A stretch of 38,667 nucleotides of DNA from Fidelibacterota bacterium (GCA_947470105.1 CANISR010000011.1:1-38667); one strand, 5' to 3'; positions 19,016-29,607 are shown, numbered from the stretch's first letter. Made by a program: numbers and translations. The notes: generated from the sequence alone by a model not told the origin.

Positions 19016-20701
19016 TTGAAACGTAAATCCGCACCGGCTTCCGACGTTCCCGAAGGCCTGGATAAAGGCCTGTGGTTCGTACCCTTGGGGGGCTCCGGCG
19101 AGATCGGGATGAACCTCAATCTCTACGGCTGTGACGGCCAGTGGCTGATGGTGGATCTCGGCGTCACCTTCGGCGATGACTCGGTCCCCGGCGTCGATGT
19201 GGTCATGCCCGACCCCAGTTTCATTGCTGAACGGCGTGAAAAACTTAAAGGTTTGATCGTCACCCACGCTCATGAAGACCATATCGGCGCGGTGGCCCAT
19301 CTCTGGCCGCTGTTGAAATGCCCGGTCTACACCACGCCCTTCGCCGCCGAATTCCTGACGTACAAGCTGAGAGAAGCGGGGCTTGAGGACGTAGTGCCTG
19401 TGACCGTCATCCCCCTCGGTGGCCAGGTGCAAGTGGGCCCGTTTACGGTGGACTTCATCTCGCTCACGCACTCCATCCCCGAGCCCAACGCGCTCGCCAT
19501 CCGCTCGCGCTACGGCACCATCTTCCATACCGGCGACTGGAAGTTCGACCCGGAGCCGCTGATCGGCGAAGCGGTGGATTTCGATGCTCTTCGCACTTTG
19601 GGCGACGAGGATGTCCTCGCCCTGGTGGGGGACTCCACCAATGTGTTCACCGAAGGCGAAGCCGGCTCGGAGCGCGAGGTCCGCGACAGCCTCATCGAGC
19701 TGTTCTCACGCTACAGAGGGCGTATTGCCGTTGGCTGCTTCGCCTCCAACCTCGCGCGCCTCGACAGTATTGCCCGGGCAGCCCAGGCCAACGGCCGCCA
19801 TGTGGCGCTAGTGGGCACGTCCCTGTGGCGCATCACCGAGACCGCGCGCAAAACCGGTTACCTCTCGGATGACTTGACGTTCTACGAGGCCGAGGACGCC
19901 GCCCATCTCCCGCGCGACAAGGTGCTGTACATCTGCACCGGCAGCCAGGGCGAGGCCAGGGCGGCCATGATGCGCATCGCCTTCGATCAACATCCGGCCG
20001 TGGGCCTGGAGGAGGGCGATGTGGTGATCTTCTCGTCGCGGGTCATCCCCGGTAACGAGAAAGCCATCTCCAAGGTTCAGAATCAATTGGCGCTCATGGG
20101 TGTGGACGTAGTGACCACGCGGGATCACTTTATTCACGTCTCCGGGCATCCGGCGCGGGACGACCTGCGGCGCATGTACCAGATGGTGCGGCCGCGCATC
20201 GCCATCCCGGTCCACGGCGAAGCCATGCACATGCGCGCCCATGCGGCGCTGGCCAAAGAATGCCAGGTGCCGCACACGGTGCTGGTCACGAACGGCAGCG
20301 CGGTGAAGTTGGCCGACAAGCCGGGCGCGGACCCCATGCGCGCTCATGTGGCGGGAAAGGTCTGGGCCGGCCGGTTCGCCCTGGACGACGGCAAGGCCAT
20401 ACCGCTGTCGGCGCCGATTTTCCGCGACCGCAAACGAATGTTCTTTGAAGGCGCCGCGGTGGTCACCGTCACCCTGGATGACGATGGCGAGATCGCCAGC
20501 GATCCGGTCGTGACCTCCCTCGGCATGACTGAGCCCATGAACGAGCTCGAATGGGACAAATTGCTGACCAGGGCGGTTGCCCGTTTGCCCAAAAAAGCCC
20601 GCCGTGACGATGAGGCCGTGGAAGAGTCCCTGAAAGCCGCGGTGCGCAAGGCCTTCGCCCCGCGCAAGCCCGTGGTCAAGGTGCACCTGCAGCGGATATG
20701 A
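19016..20701 (+). CDS. rnj: Ribonuclease J
   Basis: RNase J is a zinc-dependent metallo-beta-lactamase/beta-CASP nuclease with 5'-3' exonuclease and endonuclease activity in RNA decay and rRNA maturation. The 561-residue protein has FVPLGGSGEIGMN, the metal motif THAHEDH at residues 83-89, GDSTNVFTEG, and the beta-CASP segment HVSGHPARDDLRRM with VPVHGEAMH-type motif C. The start must be the TTG at 19016: the same frame has a stop 10 bases upstream (the coaX TGA), and the next in-frame ATG lies inside the conserved core. No clear ribosome site is present, so translation may depend on coupling to coaX, 9 bases upstream. Confidence 0.93.
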   Translation: MKRKSAPASDVPEGLDKGLWFVPLGGSGEIGMNLNLYGCDGQWLMVDLGVTFGDDSVPGVDVVMPDPSFIAERREKLKGLIVTHAHEDHIGAVAHLWPLLKCPVYTTPFAAEFLTYKLREAGLEDVVPVTVIPLGGQVQVGPFTVDFISLTHSIPEPNALAIRSRYGTIFHTGDWKFDPEPLIGEAVDFDALRTLGDEDVLALVGDSTNVFTEGEAGSEREVRDSLIELFSRYRGRIAVGCFASNLARLDSIARAAQANGRHVALVGTSLWRITETARKTGYLSDDLTFYEAEDAAHLPRDKVLYICTGSQGEARAAMMRIAFDQHPAVGLEEGDVVIFSSRVIPGNEKAISKVQNQLALMGVDVVTTRDHFIHVSGHPARDDLRRMYQMVRPRIAIPVHGEAMHMRAHAALAKECQVPHTVLVTNGSAVKLADKPGADPMRAHVAGKVWAGRFALDDGKAIPLSAPIFRDRKRMFFEGAAVVTVTLDDDGEIASDPVVTSLGMTEPMNELEWDKLLTRAVARLPKKARRDDEAVEESLKAAVRKAFAPRKPVVKVHLQRI

Positions 20702-20723
20702 TAAAGCGAGCAAGCGAGGACTA

Positions 20724-21137
20724 ATGATCGGTCGTTTGAACCATGTCGCCATCGCCGTGCCGGACCTGGCGGCGGCGACGGCCACCTACCGGGATGTACT
20801 GGGGGCAAAGGTCTCGGCGCCCCAGGATTTGCCGGAGCACGGCGTTACCGTGGTGTTCGTGGAGCTGCCCAACACCAAGATCGAACTCCTGCATCCGCTG
20901 GGCGAGAGATCGCCCATAGCCAAATTCCTGGAGTCCAATCCCGCCGGCGGCATTCATCACATGTCGTTCGAGGTCGAGGATATTTACAAAGCGCGCGACC
21001 AACTCAAAGCCATGGGCAAACGCATCCTCGGCGACGGTGAACCCAAGATCGGCGCCCACGGTACACCGGTGCTGTTCCTGCATCCCAAGGACTTCGCCGG
21101 GACTTTGGTGGAAGTGGAAGAGGTCGCCAAGAAATGA
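20724..21137 (+). CDS. mce: Methylmalonyl-CoA epimerase
   Basis: This small metalloenzyme interconverts (2S)- and (2R)-methylmalonyl-CoA in propionate metabolism. The 137-residue protein is a pair of vicinal-oxygen-chelate modules. Visible metal-site features are LNHVAIAV (His7), a Glu in KIELLHP, GGIHHMSFEV, and a C-terminal Glu in GTLVEVEE. GAGGA lies 4 bases before the ATG. The mutase partner is not in this window. The position between rnj and proS is a recurrent alphaproteobacterial arrangement. Confidence 0.9.
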   Translation: MIGRLNHVAIAVPDLAAATATYRDVLGAKVSAPQDLPEHGVTVVFVELPNTKIELLHPLGERSPIAKFLESNPAGGIHHMSFEVEDIYKARDQLKAMGKRILGDGEPKIGAHGTPVLFLHPKDFAGTLVEVEEVAKK

Positions 21138-21625
21138 TGCGCCGCGCGCTCATCGCCGCAGGGTTACTGTTCGCCCCCACGGTCGCGGTGGCGCAGAACC
21201 AGGCGCTGTCGGTTTCCGTCTCCGACTGCCAGCGCATCGTGACGCACCGCCCGAGCGCGGACGTGGAGTACAAGCCGGGCGTGGATGTGCACGGCAAGGC
21301 GGTGGTCCCGGCGGACGTGGGTGGCGGTTATGGCCTGACCCTGCCGGAGTCCGTCGATATCCAGATCGGTGTGGATCTGGCGGACCGTCTGGCCCTGCGC
21401 GACGGCCGCAACCGGCCTAAGGGGCAGGAACCCGTGCGCAAGGTCATGCCCTTCGCGGGTTATGCGCCCCTGGGGACGCTCTCGGTGCGGGGTAACGATC
21501 TCTATTGGAACAACGAGCGGCTGGCCCCCCAGGACGAGGCCCTGCTGGCCTCCGCCTGCCGCCAGGGGTTCAGCGCTGCAGGGATTGTCCTTCCCACAGA
21601 AAAGCCGCAACCACCGCGTAAGTAG
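21134..21625 (+). CDS. Uncharacterised exported protein
   Basis: I do not recognise the family. The product has up to 163 residues and starts with a signal peptide of about 20 residues (MMRRALIAAGLLFAPTVAVA) that ends before QNQALSV, so export to the periplasm is likely. Two cysteines remain in the mature part (SDCQRI and SACRQGF) and could form a disulfide. There are short beta-like stretches and a Pro/Lys-rich end. In many relatives a DUF1467 membrane protein occupies this place between mce and proS; this protein does not look like one. The start overlaps the mce stop (ATGATG, either ATG possible). Confidence 0.8.
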   Translation: MMRRALIAAGLLFAPTVAVAQNQALSVSVSDCQRIVTHRPSADVEYKPGVDVHGKAVVPADVGGGYGLTLPESVDIQIGVDLADRLALRDGRNRPKGQEPVRKVMPFAGYAPLGTLSVRGNDLYWNNERLAPQDEALLASACRQGFSAAGIVLPTEKPQPPRK

Positions 21626-21701
21626 CGCGTTTGGTTGCCTCAAAGCCGGGGTTCGCTTATGGTCCGGCCTGATCTAAATCCAGCTTTCTCAAGGACTTCC
21701 C

Positions 21702-23012
21702 ATGCGCTCGTCGCGCCTTTTTCTGCCCACCCTCAAGGAAAACCCCAGCGAGGCCCAGATCGTCTCGCACCGGCTGATGTTGCGCGCCGGCATGGTCCGC
21801 CAGCACGCGGCCGGGATCTATAACTGGCTGCCCTTGGGAACCATGGTGCTGAACAAGATCGCGGCCATCGTGCGCGAGGAGCAGAACGCGGCCGGCGCCC
21901 AGGAAATCATCATGCCGACCATCCAATCCGGTGACCTGTGGAAGGAAAGCGGCCGCTACGACGACTACGGCCCCGAGATGCTGCGCATCAAGGACCGACA
22001 TGACCGCGATATGCTCTACGGCCCCACCCACGAAGAGGTGGTGACCGATATCGTCCGCAATAACATCAAGAGCTACCGCGACCTGCCCAAGAACCTCTAC
22101 CAGATCCACTGGAAGTTCCGCGACGAGGTGCGGCCGCGCTTCGGGGTCATGCGCGGGCGCGAGTTCCTCATGAAGGACGCCTATTCCTTCGACCTTGACT
22201 ACGCCCGCTCGAAGCATGCCTACCACCAGATGTTCGTGGCGTATCTGCGGACCTTCGCCCGTATGGGCCTGAAGGCGATCCCCATGCGTGCGGATTCAGG
22301 GCCCATCGGCGGCGACCTCAGCCATGAATTCATCGTTCTGGCGGATACAGGCGAAAGCGCCGTGTTCTGCCACAAGGCGCTGCTCGAAAAGCCGGCGCCC
22401 GAGAATGTGGTCTACGACGCCGACCTGCAGCATATCATCGACGACTGGACCAGCTATTACGCCGCCACCGACGAAAAACACGATCCCGTCGTGGGCGAGA
22501 AGATGGGCGCGGATTTGATCAGTGCCCGCGGCATCGAGGTGGGACACATCTTCCACTTCGGCAAAAAGTATTCCGAGCCCATGAAGGCTTCGGTCATTGG
22601 ACCCGACGGCAACCCCGTGCACGTCATGATGGGATCCTACGGCATCGGCGTGTCGCGCCTTGTGGGCGCAATTATCGAAGCCAGCCATGACGAGCACGGC
22701 ATCGTGTGGCCGGAAGGTGTGGCGCCTTTCGGTATCGGCATCATCAACTTGAAGCCCGGCGATGCAGGTTGTGACGCGGCCTGCGAGGATCTCTATGCCA
22801 AGCTGACCAAGGCCAAGAAGGAAGTGCTCTACGACGACCGTGATGAACGGCCGGGCGTGAAGTTCGCCGACATGGACCTCATCGGCGTGCCCTGGCAGGT
22901 AGTCATTGGCCCCAAAGGCATCGCCAAGGGCCTGGTGGAACTGAAGCGGCGCGCGGGCGGCGTCAAAGAGGAAATGGCGCTGGACGCCGTCCTCAATAAG
23001 CTGACGGCGTAA
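21702..23012 (+). CDS. proS: Proline--tRNA ligase, short alphaproteobacterial type
   Basis: ProS attaches proline to tRNA(Pro). The 436-residue protein is a class II synthetase: motif 1 region [11 protein letters not shown], motif 2 with [17 protein letters not shown], and motif 3 [15 protein letters not shown], followed by the anticodon-binding domain. It lacks the roughly 180-residue editing insertion of the E. coli enzyme between motifs 2 and 3. That agrees with what is known of alphaproteobacterial ProS and suggests that alanine mischarging is corrected by a separate protein not seen here. AAGGA precedes the ATG. Confidence 0.95.
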   Translation: MRSSRLFLPTLKENPSEAQIVSHRLMLRAGMVRQHAAGIYNWLPLGTMVLNKIAAIVREEQNAAGAQEIIMPTIQSGDLWKESGRYDDYGPEMLRIKDRHDRDMLYGPTHEEVVTDIVRNNIKSYRDLPKNLYQIHWKFRDEVRPRFGVMRGREFLMKDAYSFDLDYARSKHAYHQMFVAYLRTFARMGLKAIPMRADSGPIGGDLSHEFIVLADTGESAVFCHKALLEKPAPENVVYDADLQHIIDDWTSYYAATDEKHDPVVGEKMGADLISARGIEVGHIFHFGKKYSEPMKASVIGPDGNPVHVMMGSYGIGVSRLVGAIIEASHDEHGIVWPEGVAPFGIGIINLKPGDAGCDAACEDLYAKLTKAKKEVLYDDRDERPGVKFADMDLIGVPWQVVIGPKGIAKGLVELKRRAGGVKEEMALDAVLNKLTA

Positions 23013-23015
23013 CGC

Positions 23016-24269
23016 ATGATTTTCGGAGCCTTCGAACGCATGGTGGCGGCGCGCTATCTCCGGGCGCGGCGCAAGGAAGGCTTTGTTTCGGTGATAGCGG
23101 GATTTTCGCTGGTGGGGATCGCGCTGGGGGTCGCCACCTTGATCATCGTCATGGCGGTCATGAACGGCTTCCGCGCCGATATCCTCGACCGCATTCTGGG
23201 CGTCAACGGCCACATAAATATCTATCCCGGCGTGCGGGAATCCATGATCACGGACTATGACGCCAAAGCCAAGCTGGTGGCGGCCATTCCCGGTGTGGTC
23301 AATGTGACGCCGATTATCGAAGGCCAGGTGCTAGCGGTTTCGCCGGCGACCGCCGCCGGCACCCTGGTGCGCGGCATGCGCTGGGAGGACATGGAGAAGC
23401 TCAGCCGTGTCTCCGATCACATCATTGACGGTTCGTTGTCCGAGTTTAACGGCGGCGACGGCATCCTCATCGGCGCGCGCATGGCGGAGCGGTTCGGGGT
23501 GAGAGGCGGTGACGAACTCACCCTGGTATCACCCAAAGGCAACGTAACCGCCTTCGGCACCGCGCCGCGCTCGTCCACCTTCCAGGTCAGCGGCGTGTTC
23601 AATACCGATATGAGCGAATACGACAGCTCCATCGTTTTCATGCCGCTGGCGCTATCCCAGGCCTATTTCAAGATTCCCGAAGGGGTCACCAGTTTCGAGG
23701 TGCGCGTGTCCGATCCCGACAACGCACGGGGCATCGCCCGGCAAATCGAGACTGTCCTCGGCCCGCGCGTGCGGGTGCTATCGTGGGAGCAGACCAACGC
23801 AGCCTATTTCAACGCCCTGGCGGTCGAGCGCAATGTCATGTTCATGATCCTCACCATGATCATCCTGGTGGCAGTGCTGAACGTCATCTCCGGCCTGATC
23901 ATGCTGGTGAAGGACAAGGGCTCCGACATTGCCATCCTACGCACCATGGGCGCTTCGCGCGGCATGGTCATGCGGGTGTTTTTCATCGCCGGCGCCAGTG
24001 TGGGCGTCATCGGTACGCTGGCGGGTTTCGGCCTCGGCCTGCTGTTCTGTGACAACATCGAAAGCGTGCACCAGGCGCTGCGCTACCTCACGGGCAGCGA
24101 AGTGTTCTCGCCCGAGGTCTATTACCTGACCCAGATCCCGGCCAAGATGGAATGGAGCGAGACCGCCTCGATCGTCGCCATGGCACTCACGCTGTCCTTT
24201 GGCGCCACCATTTACCCGGCCTGGCGCGCAGCCAAGACCGATCCGGTCGAGGCGCTCCGCTATGAGTAA
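23016..24269 (+). CDS. lolC: Lipoprotein-releasing ABC transporter permease (LolC/E)
   Basis: This is the inner-membrane permease that, with LolD, releases outer-membrane lipoproteins to the LolA carrier. The 417-residue protein has the MacB/FtsX-like layout: a first membrane helix at about 24-50, a large periplasmic domain to about 265, then three C-terminal helices. The start has the family pattern [18 protein letters not shown]. Only one permease gene is present, so the complex may be a homodimer or the partner may lie elsewhere. It starts 3 bases after proS and overlaps lolD by 8 bases. Confidence 0.92.
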   Translation: MIFGAFERMVAARYLRARRKEGFVSVIAGFSLVGIALGVATLIIVMAVMNGFRADILDRILGVNGHINIYPGVRESMITDYDAKAKLVAAIPGVVNVTPIIEGQVLAVSPATAAGTLVRGMRWEDMEKLSRVSDHIIDGSLSEFNGGDGILIGARMAERFGVRGGDELTLVSPKGNVTAFGTAPRSSTFQVSGVFNTDMSEYDSSIVFMPLALSQAYFKIPEGVTSFEVRVSDPDNARGIARQIETVLGPRVRVLSWEQTNAAYFNALAVERNVMFMILTMIILVAVLNVISGLIMLVKDKGSDIAILRTMGASRGMVMRVFFIAGASVGVIGTLAGFGLGLLFCDNIESVHQALRYLTGSEVFSPEVYYLTQIPAKMEWSETASIVAMALTLSFGATIYPAWRAAKTDPVEALRYE

Positions 24270-24942
24270 TGCGGTTCTCGAACTTAGGAACCTCCAACGC
24301 AGATTCGTTCAGGGTGGCACCACGCTTCAGGTGCTGCGCGGCGCGGAGTTGACGGTTGCCCGCGGTGAAGTTGTGGCTCTCGTAGGCCCCTCCGGCGCCG
24401 GTAAGTCGACTCTGCTGCATATCGCCGGCCTGCTGGAACAGCCGGACGAGGGTGAGGTGCGCCTCGCCGGTGAAGAATGCGGGTCCCTTAATGACGAACG
24501 CCGTACCGATCTGCGCCGTTCAAAGCTGGGATTCGTGTACCAGTTCCATCACCTGCTGCCTGAATTCTCCGCCGAGGAGAACATCATCGTCCCACAAATG
24601 ATCGCGGGGATTTCCAAGGCCCAAGCCAGCGTTCGCGCCCAGGAACTGCTGGCGGCCATGGGCTTGGCGGCCCGCGCCGACCATCGCCCTGGCCAGCTTT
24701 CGGGCGGTGAACAGCAGCGCGTCGCCATTGCGCGCGCCCTCGCCAATCGACCGGCCTTGCTGCTGGCGGATGAACCCACCGGCAACCTGGACCCAGATAC
24801 TTCGGAAGCGGTGTTCGCCCAGTTCATTTCACTGGCCCGCAGTCACGGCCTTGCGGCGCTGATCGCCACCCATAACCCCGCGCTCGCGGCGCGCATGGAC
24901 CGCACGGTGAGGCTCGCCAATGGTGTGCTGACGACGGTCTAA
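24262..24942 (+). CDS. lolD: Lipoprotein-releasing ABC transporter ATPase
   Basis: LolD powers lipoprotein release by ATP hydrolysis. The 226-residue protein shows Walker [10 protein letters not shown] (about 42-50), the signature LSGGEQQR at 146-153, and Walker [13 protein letters not shown] with the H-loop in IATHNP. The start is ATG 24262, with GAGG 9 bases upstream; the open frame extends to 24199 inside the permease gene but without a suitable start. It is the last gene before the terminator at 25050. Confidence 0.94.
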   Translation: MSNAVLELRNLQRRFVQGGTTLQVLRGAELTVARGEVVALVGPSGAGKSTLLHIAGLLEQPDEGEVRLAGEECGSLNDERRTDLRRSKLGFVYQFHHLLPEFSAEENIIVPQMIAGISKAQASVRAQELLAAMGLAARADHRPGQLSGGEQQRVAIARALANRPALLLADEPTGNLDPDTSEAVFAQFISLARSHGLAALIATHNPALAARMDRTVRLANGVLTTV

Positions 24943-25049
24943 ATCATCGCCGCGGACAGGGCCTATGACCGGCCCACCATCGACCTCCTGCCCACGAAAA
25001 AACCGCTGGGATGCTGCGGAGGTTGCCCGAACGCAAATAGCCAAAATAG

Positions 25050-25079
25050 AACGCCGCCTCCCGAAAGAGGCGGCGTTTT
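25050..25079. terminator. Bidirectional intrinsic terminator
   Basis: CGCCGCCTC at 25052-25060 pairs perfectly with GAGGCGGCG at 25067-25075 around CCGAAA. Two A-T pairs extend the stem, and TTTTG follows on the plus strand. On the minus strand the stem is followed by TTCTATTTT. It lies between the convergent lolD and dienelactone-hydrolase-like genes and can end both transcripts. Confidence 0.88.
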
Positions 25080-25097
25080 GCTTTTCAGGCGCGAAAG

Positions 25098-25967
25098 CTA
25101 GGCGACGCCGTTGGCCTTGAACCAGGCCAGCATCTTGCTCCAGCCGTCCTTGGCGTCGGCGGCGTTGTAGGTGGGGCGGTAGTCGGCGTTGAAACCGTGT
25201 TCGGCGGCGGGATAGACGTCGATCCGCGACGGGTTGTTGGCGGCTTTCAGCGCGGCGCGCATCTGGTCCACATGGGCCATGGTGATGCCGGTGTCCTTGC
25301 CGGCATAGAGGCCCAGAACCGGAGCGTGCAGGTTCTTGATCTCGTCGATGGGATTGGTGGGCTTCATCTCGTTGGGGGCGCCAACCAGGGCGCCGTACCA
25401 TGCGACGCCGGCTTTCACAGCGGGGCTATGCGCGGTGTACATCCAGGTGATGCGTCCGCCCCAGCAGAAGCCGGTCACGGCGACTTTGGTGGCGTCGGCA
25501 TTGCCGCTGGCGCGGGCGAAGTTCACGGCTGAATCCAGATCCTGCATGACCTGGGCGTCCGGCACTTTGGCGACGATGGGCCGGATATCGTCGATGGACG
25601 CCAGCTTCGAGACGTCACCCTGGCGGGCGTACATCTCGGGGGCGATGGCGTAGTAGCCGGCCTTGGCGAGGCGGCGGCAGAGGTCCTTGATATGCTCGTG
25701 GACGCCGAAGATTTCCTGCACCACTAGGACCACGGGGTACTTGCCGCGTGCGGCCGGCATGGCGCGGTAGCCGGGGATGGCGCCGCCGACAGCGGGGATC
25801 TGCACTTCGCCGGCGGTGAGGCCATTGGAATCAGTGGTGATGGTCTGTGCCGAAACCGGCGACACCGCGAGGGCGAAGCCCGTGGCCAGGGTCGCAACCG
25901 CAAAGCCGCGCCGCGACATGTCGCCCGGAAGCGCGATGCTGAGTTCGGTCTCGAGTGTGTCGTCCAT
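25098..25967 (-). CDS. Dienelactone hydrolase family protein, Tat-exported
   Basis: This alpha/beta-hydrolase resembles carboxymethylenebutenolidase (dienelactone hydrolase), which opens a lactone in chloroaromatic breakdown; the real substrate is unknown. Start ATG 25967 has GGGGAG 6 bases upstream and gives 289 residues. Residues 17-40 form a twin-arginine signal ([12 protein letters not shown]...SAQ), so the folded protein should reach the periplasm. The catalytic triad is complete: Cys168 in GFCWGG, Asp225 in AGKDTG and His257 in AEHGF. The family Glu is at 85 in QEIFG. Cytoplasmic relatives lack the signal. It is a single gene, divergent from dnaE. Confidence 0.9.
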   Translation of the reverse strand: MDDTLETELSIALPGDMSRRGFAVATLATGFALAVSPVSAQTITTDSNGLTAGEVQIPAVGGAIPGYRAMPAARGKYPVVLVVQEIFGVHEHIKDLCRRLAKAGYYAIAPEMYARQGDVSKLASIDDIRPIVAKVPDAQVMQDLDSAVNFARASGNADATKVAVTGFCWGGRITWMYTAHSPAVKAGVAWYGALVGAPNEMKPTNPIDEIKNLHAPVLGLYAGKDTGITMAHVDQMRAALKAANNPSRIDVYPAAEHGFNADYRPTYNAADAKDGWSKMLAWFKANGVA

Positions 25968-26035
25968 GGTGGTCTCCCCAAAGGTTGAGCGTTCAGGATA
26001 GCGCCTTGAAAGTAGCCGGACTACCTCACATTTCC

Positions 26036-26044
26036 TGTGGATAA
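26036..26044 (-). promoter_or_regulatory. Perfect DnaA box upstream of dnaE
   Basis: TGTGGATAA at this place is the exact complement of the DnaA box TTATCCACA. It lies 60 bases before the dnaE start, in the 136-base region shared with the divergent hydrolase gene. A degenerate copy, TGTGGCTGA, follows at 26064-26072 in the same direction. A short palindrome, GTAG-N5-CTAC, lies at about 26012-26024. One perfect box also occurs by chance inside dnaE, so function is not assured. Confidence 0.45.
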
Positions 26045-26103
26045 CCCTGGTTGCCTGATCCCCTGTGGCTGACAGGGCCGGGCGCCTATGGAATGCTGCG
26101 GCC

Positions 26104-29100
26104 ATGCCCCAAACGCCCTTTGTCCACCTCCGCGTCCATTCCGCCTATTCGCTGTCGGAAGGGGCGATCAAGATCCCCAAGCTGGCCGCCCTCTGTGCGG
26201 CAGCCAATATGCCGGCGGTGGCTCTCACCGATACACGCAACCTGTTCGGCGCCCTGGAATTCTCGGTGGAGTGCAGCAAGGTCGGCGTCCAGCCCATCGT
26301 CGGCTGCCAGATCGCTGTCCGGCGTGAGGAACTGTCCACCGGCCACGGTCAAAGCGGCCGCCAGCCGGACCCGGACGCCCTTGTGCTGCTGTGTCAGAAC
26401 GAAGCGGGCTACGCCAATCTTATCAAGCTGGTGAGCAAGGCGTTCATCGACACCACCACCGGCGAAATTCCCCAGGTGAGTTTGGCCGATGTGGCCGCCC
26501 GGTCCGAGGGTCTGATCGCGCTGACCGCGGGACCGGCCGGAACAGTGGGCCGCCATCTTCTCGACGGCCAGCGCATCAAGGCCGAGGAAACCGTTCAGCG
26601 GCTGATCGAGATGTTTCCCGGACGGCTGTACATCGAAATCATGCGTCACGGGCTCAAGACCGAGGAGCGCATCGAGACCGCCCTGATCGACATCGCCTAT
26701 GCCTACGATGTGCCGCTGGTGGCCACCAACGAATGCTTCTTCGCCAACGAAGGCATGTACGCCGCCCACGACGCGCTGATCTGCATCGCCGAGAAATCTT
26801 TCGTCTCGATGCACAACCGCCGCCGCCTGACGCCGGATCACCGATTCAAGAGCGCTGCGGAAATGGAGGCGCTGTTCGCCGATTTGCCGGAGGCGATCAC
26901 CAATACGTCGGTCATCGCCAGGCGCTGCGCGTTCAAGGTCAACGAACGCAAGCCCATCCTGCCCCGGTCGCCCAAGACCGGCAACCGAACGGAAGAGGAG
27001 GCGCTGCGCGAGCTGGCCGTAAACGGTCTCGAACATCGTCTCGAGACGCTGGTCTATAAGCCCGGCATGACGGCGGACGAAAAAGCCCAGGTGGCAAAGC
27101 CCTATCGCGAGCGGCTGGAATACGAAGCGGCGATGATCGTGAAGATGGGTTTCGCCGGTTACTTCATGATCGTCGCGGACTTCATCCAATGGGCCAAACA
27201 GCGCGACATTCCGGTGGGCCCGGGCCGTGGCTCGGGCGCCGGCTCCGTGGTGGCATGGGTGCTGACCATCACCGACCTTGATCCTTTGCGCTTCGGCTTG
27301 CTGTTCGAGCGGTTCTTGAACCCCGAACGCGTGTCCATGCCCGACTTCGATATCGACTTTTGCCAGGATCGCCGCGACGAAGTTATCCGTTATGTGCAGA
27401 ATGAATACGGCCGCGACCGGGTGGCGCAGATCATCACCTTCGGAAAGCTGCAGGCCCGCGCCGTGCTGCGCGGCGTCGGGCGCGTGCTCGAGATGCCGCT
27501 CGGCTATGTGGATAAGATTTGCAAGCTGGTGCCCAACAACCCTGCGGCGCCCGTGACCCTGGAAGAGGCGGTAAAGGCGGAGCCTGAGCTCCAGAATCTG
27601 CGCGACACCGACGACAGCGTTAAACATCTCATCGATATCTCACTAAAGCTGGAGGGGCTTTACGCCCACGCCGGTGTTCACGCCGCCGGACTGGTGATCG
27701 CCGACCGGCCGCTCGACGACCTGGTGCCGATCTACCGCGATCCCAAGTCGGACATGCCGGTAACCCAGTTCAATATGAAGTGGGTGGAGAGTGCCGGCCT
27801 GGTGAAGTTCGACTTCCTCGGCCTCAAGACCCTGACCGTCATCGACCGCGCGGTAAAGCTGCTGAAGCTGCGGGGCATCACGATCGATATCCTCACCATA
27901 CCACTGGACGACAAGCGGACCTTCGACATGCTGATGCGCGCCGAGATGGTCGGGGTGTTCCAGTTCGAAGGCACGGGCATGCGCGACGTGCTGCGCAACC
28001 TCAAGCCCGACGTGTTCGAGGACCTCATCGCGGTGGTGGCGCTGTACCGCCCGGGTCCCATGGACAATATTCCGAGCTTCATCAGCCGTAAACACGGGCG
28101 CGAGCCTATCGATTATATGCACCCATCCCTGGAGCCGATCCTGAAAGAGACTTACGGGATCATGGTCTACCAGGAGCAGGTCATGCAGGCGGCTCAGATC
28201 CTGGCAAGCTACAGCCTCGGCGGCGCCGATCTGTTGCGCCGTGCCATGGGCAAGAAGATCAAGGCGGAGATGGACGCCCAGCGTGACCGCTTCGTCGAAG
28301 GGGCCGGCGCCCAAGGCATCGTCGCCGAGCGCGCCTCCACCATCTTCGACACTATCGAGAAGTTCGCGGGCTACGGCTTCAATAAGTCGCACGCGGCGGC
28401 CTACGCGCTGGTGGCCTATCAGACCGCGTTCCTCAAGGCCAACTACCCGGTCGAGTTCATGGCCGCGTCCATGACCCTCGACATGCACAACACCGACAAG
28501 CTCGCAGCCTTCCGCGCGGAACTTTCGCGCCTTGGCATCGAACTGATGCCGCCGGACATCAATGCCTCGGATGTAACCTTTACGGTGGAGCTGGATGCGG
28601 CGGGCAAAGGCGCTATCCGCTACGCCCTGGCGGCCGTGCGCAATGTGGGCGCCGGCGCCATGGAAGCTCTGGTGAAAGAGCGCACCAAGGGCGGGCCGTT
28701 CAAGAGTCTCATGGATTTCGCCAACCGTGTGGACGGCGGTGTCATCAATAAGCGCCTGCTGGAAAACCTGGTGCGGGCGGGGGCGTTCGACACGCTTCAC
28801 GCCAACCGGGCGCAATTGCTGGGCGGTCTTGAGAGCATCCTGCGTCATGCGCAGAGCCGCCAGGCCGACCGGGCGTCCAAACAGGTGAGCCTGTTCGGCG
28901 GCGAGGGGCCGGCGCTCAAGTTGTCGCTGCCGGATGTGCCCGATTGGCGGCCTATGGAGAAACTCAGCAACGAGTTCGAAGCCATAGGTTTCTATCTCTC
29001 GGCCCATCCGCTGGATGCCTATGCCGGCACGCTGCAGGCGCTCGATGTCATCAAGGCCCGCGATCTACCCACGCTCACAGCCGGAGATGTCACCCGGCCG

Positions 29101-29574
29101 CTGCGCATGGCGGGTACCGTAGTTTCCAAACGCGAGCGGGTTGGCAAGCGCGGGAATAAGTACGCGTTCATCGCGCTATCGGACGACACCGGGTCGTTCG
29201 AGGTGATGGTGTTCTCGGAAGTGTTGTCGCTGTCGAGGGACCTGCTCGATTCGGGCACGCCGGTGCTGTTGACCCTCGATGGCCAGCTTGAGGACGACAA
29301 GCTGCGCCTGCTCGCCAGCCGCATTGATTCTCTCGAAAAGGCGGTGGCCGCGCGGGTGCGCAATCTGAAGATCAGGATCGAACCTCACGTGCCCATGCAC
29401 GAGCTGCGCGACCTGCTGAACGCCGACGGCCGCGGCAAAGGCCGCATCGTGCTCGCCGCGCGCACGAATGATCACGATGTGGAGGTGGCGCTTCCGGGGA
29501 CGTTTGCCATTCAACCCAAGACGCTCTCAGGATTGAACAACATCCACGGCATAGCAGAGATCAGGGAGTTCTAA
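26104..29574 (+). CDS. dnaE: DNA polymerase III subunit alpha
   Basis: DnaE is the catalytic subunit of the replicative polymerase. The 1156-residue protein has, in order, the PHP domain ([13 protein letters not shown] at the start), and the palm with [14 protein letters not shown] and the catalytic aspartates in PDFDIDF (residues 413-419). Next are the fingers, tandem helix-hairpin-helix segments with [13 protein letters not shown], a C-terminal OB-fold (about 995-1080) and a final domain. VSLFGG near residue 930 looks like a clamp-binding motif. I chose ATG 26104 because HLRVHSAYS follows it as in relatives; an open upstream stretch to 26065 is probably leader. A DnaA box lies upstream. Confidence 0.96.
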   Translation: MPQTPFVHLRVHSAYSLSEGAIKIPKLAALCAAANMPAVALTDTRNLFGALEFSVECSKVGVQPIVGCQIAVRREELSTGHGQSGRQPDPDALVLLCQNEAGYANLIKLVSKAFIDTTTGEIPQVSLADVAARSEGLIALTAGPAGTVGRHLLDGQRIKAEETVQRLIEMFPGRLYIEIMRHGLKTEERIETALIDIAYAYDVPLVATNECFFANEGMYAAHDALICIAEKSFVSMHNRRRLTPDHRFKSAAEMEALFADLPEAITNTSVIARRCAFKVNERKPILPRSPKTGNRTEEEALRELAVNGLEHRLETLVYKPGMTADEKAQVAKPYRERLEYEAAMIVKMGFAGYFMIVADFIQWAKQRDIPVGPGRGSGAGSVVAWVLTITDLDPLRFGLLFERFLNPERVSMPDFDIDFCQDRRDEVIRYVQNEYGRDRVAQIITFGKLQARAVLRGVGRVLEMPLGYVDKICKLVPNNPAAPVTLEEAVKAEPELQNLRDTDDSVKHLIDISLKLEGLYAHAGVHAAGLVIADRPLDDLVPIYRDPKSDMPVTQFNMKWVESAGLVKFDFLGLKTLTVIDRAVKLLKLRGITIDILTIPLDDKRTFDMLMRAEMVGVFQFEGTGMRDVLRNLKPDVFEDLIAVVALYRPGPMDNIPSFISRKHGREPIDYMHPSLEPILKETYGIMVYQEQVMQAAQILASYSLGGADLLRRAMGKKIKAEMDAQRDRFVEGAGAQGIVAERASTIFDTIEKFAGYGFNKSHAAAYALVAYQTAFLKANYPVEFMAASMTLDMHNTDKLAAFRAELSRLGIELMPPDINASDVTFTVELDAAGKGAIRYALAAVRNVGAGAMEALVKERTKGGPFKSLMDFANRVDGGVINKRLLENLVRAGAFDTLHANRAQLLGGLESILRHAQSRQADRASKQVSLFGGEGPALKLSLPDVPDWRPMEKLSNEFEAIGFYLSAHPLDAYAGTLQALDVIKARDLPTLTAGDVTRPLRMAGTVVSKRERVGKRGNKYAFIALSDDTGSFEVMVFSEVLSLSRDLLDSGTPVLLTLDGQLEDDKLRLLASRIDSLEKAVAARVRNLKIRIEPHVPMHELRDLLNADGRGKGRIVLAARTNDHDVEVALPGTFAIQPKTLSGLNNIHGIAEIREF

Positions 29575-29596
29575 GCGCGGAGAGGGATTTCTGCGC
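29575..29596. terminator. Weak hairpin between convergent genes
   Basis: Just after the dnaE stop, GCGCGGAGA at 29575-29583 can pair as RNA with TTTCTGCGC at 29588-29596 around GGGA, using two G-U pairs. No T-run follows, so it is a poor intrinsic terminator. It is the only stem I see in the 33 bases between dnaE and the convergent DUF1232 gene. Confidence 0.3.
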
Positions 29597-29607
29597 GGAC
29601 TGTGCGC

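Noticed and set aside
27507-27515. Second exact DnaA box, inside dnaE
   Set aside because: It encodes the conserved-looking YVDK in dnaE and is best explained by the protein sequence, not by a binding function.
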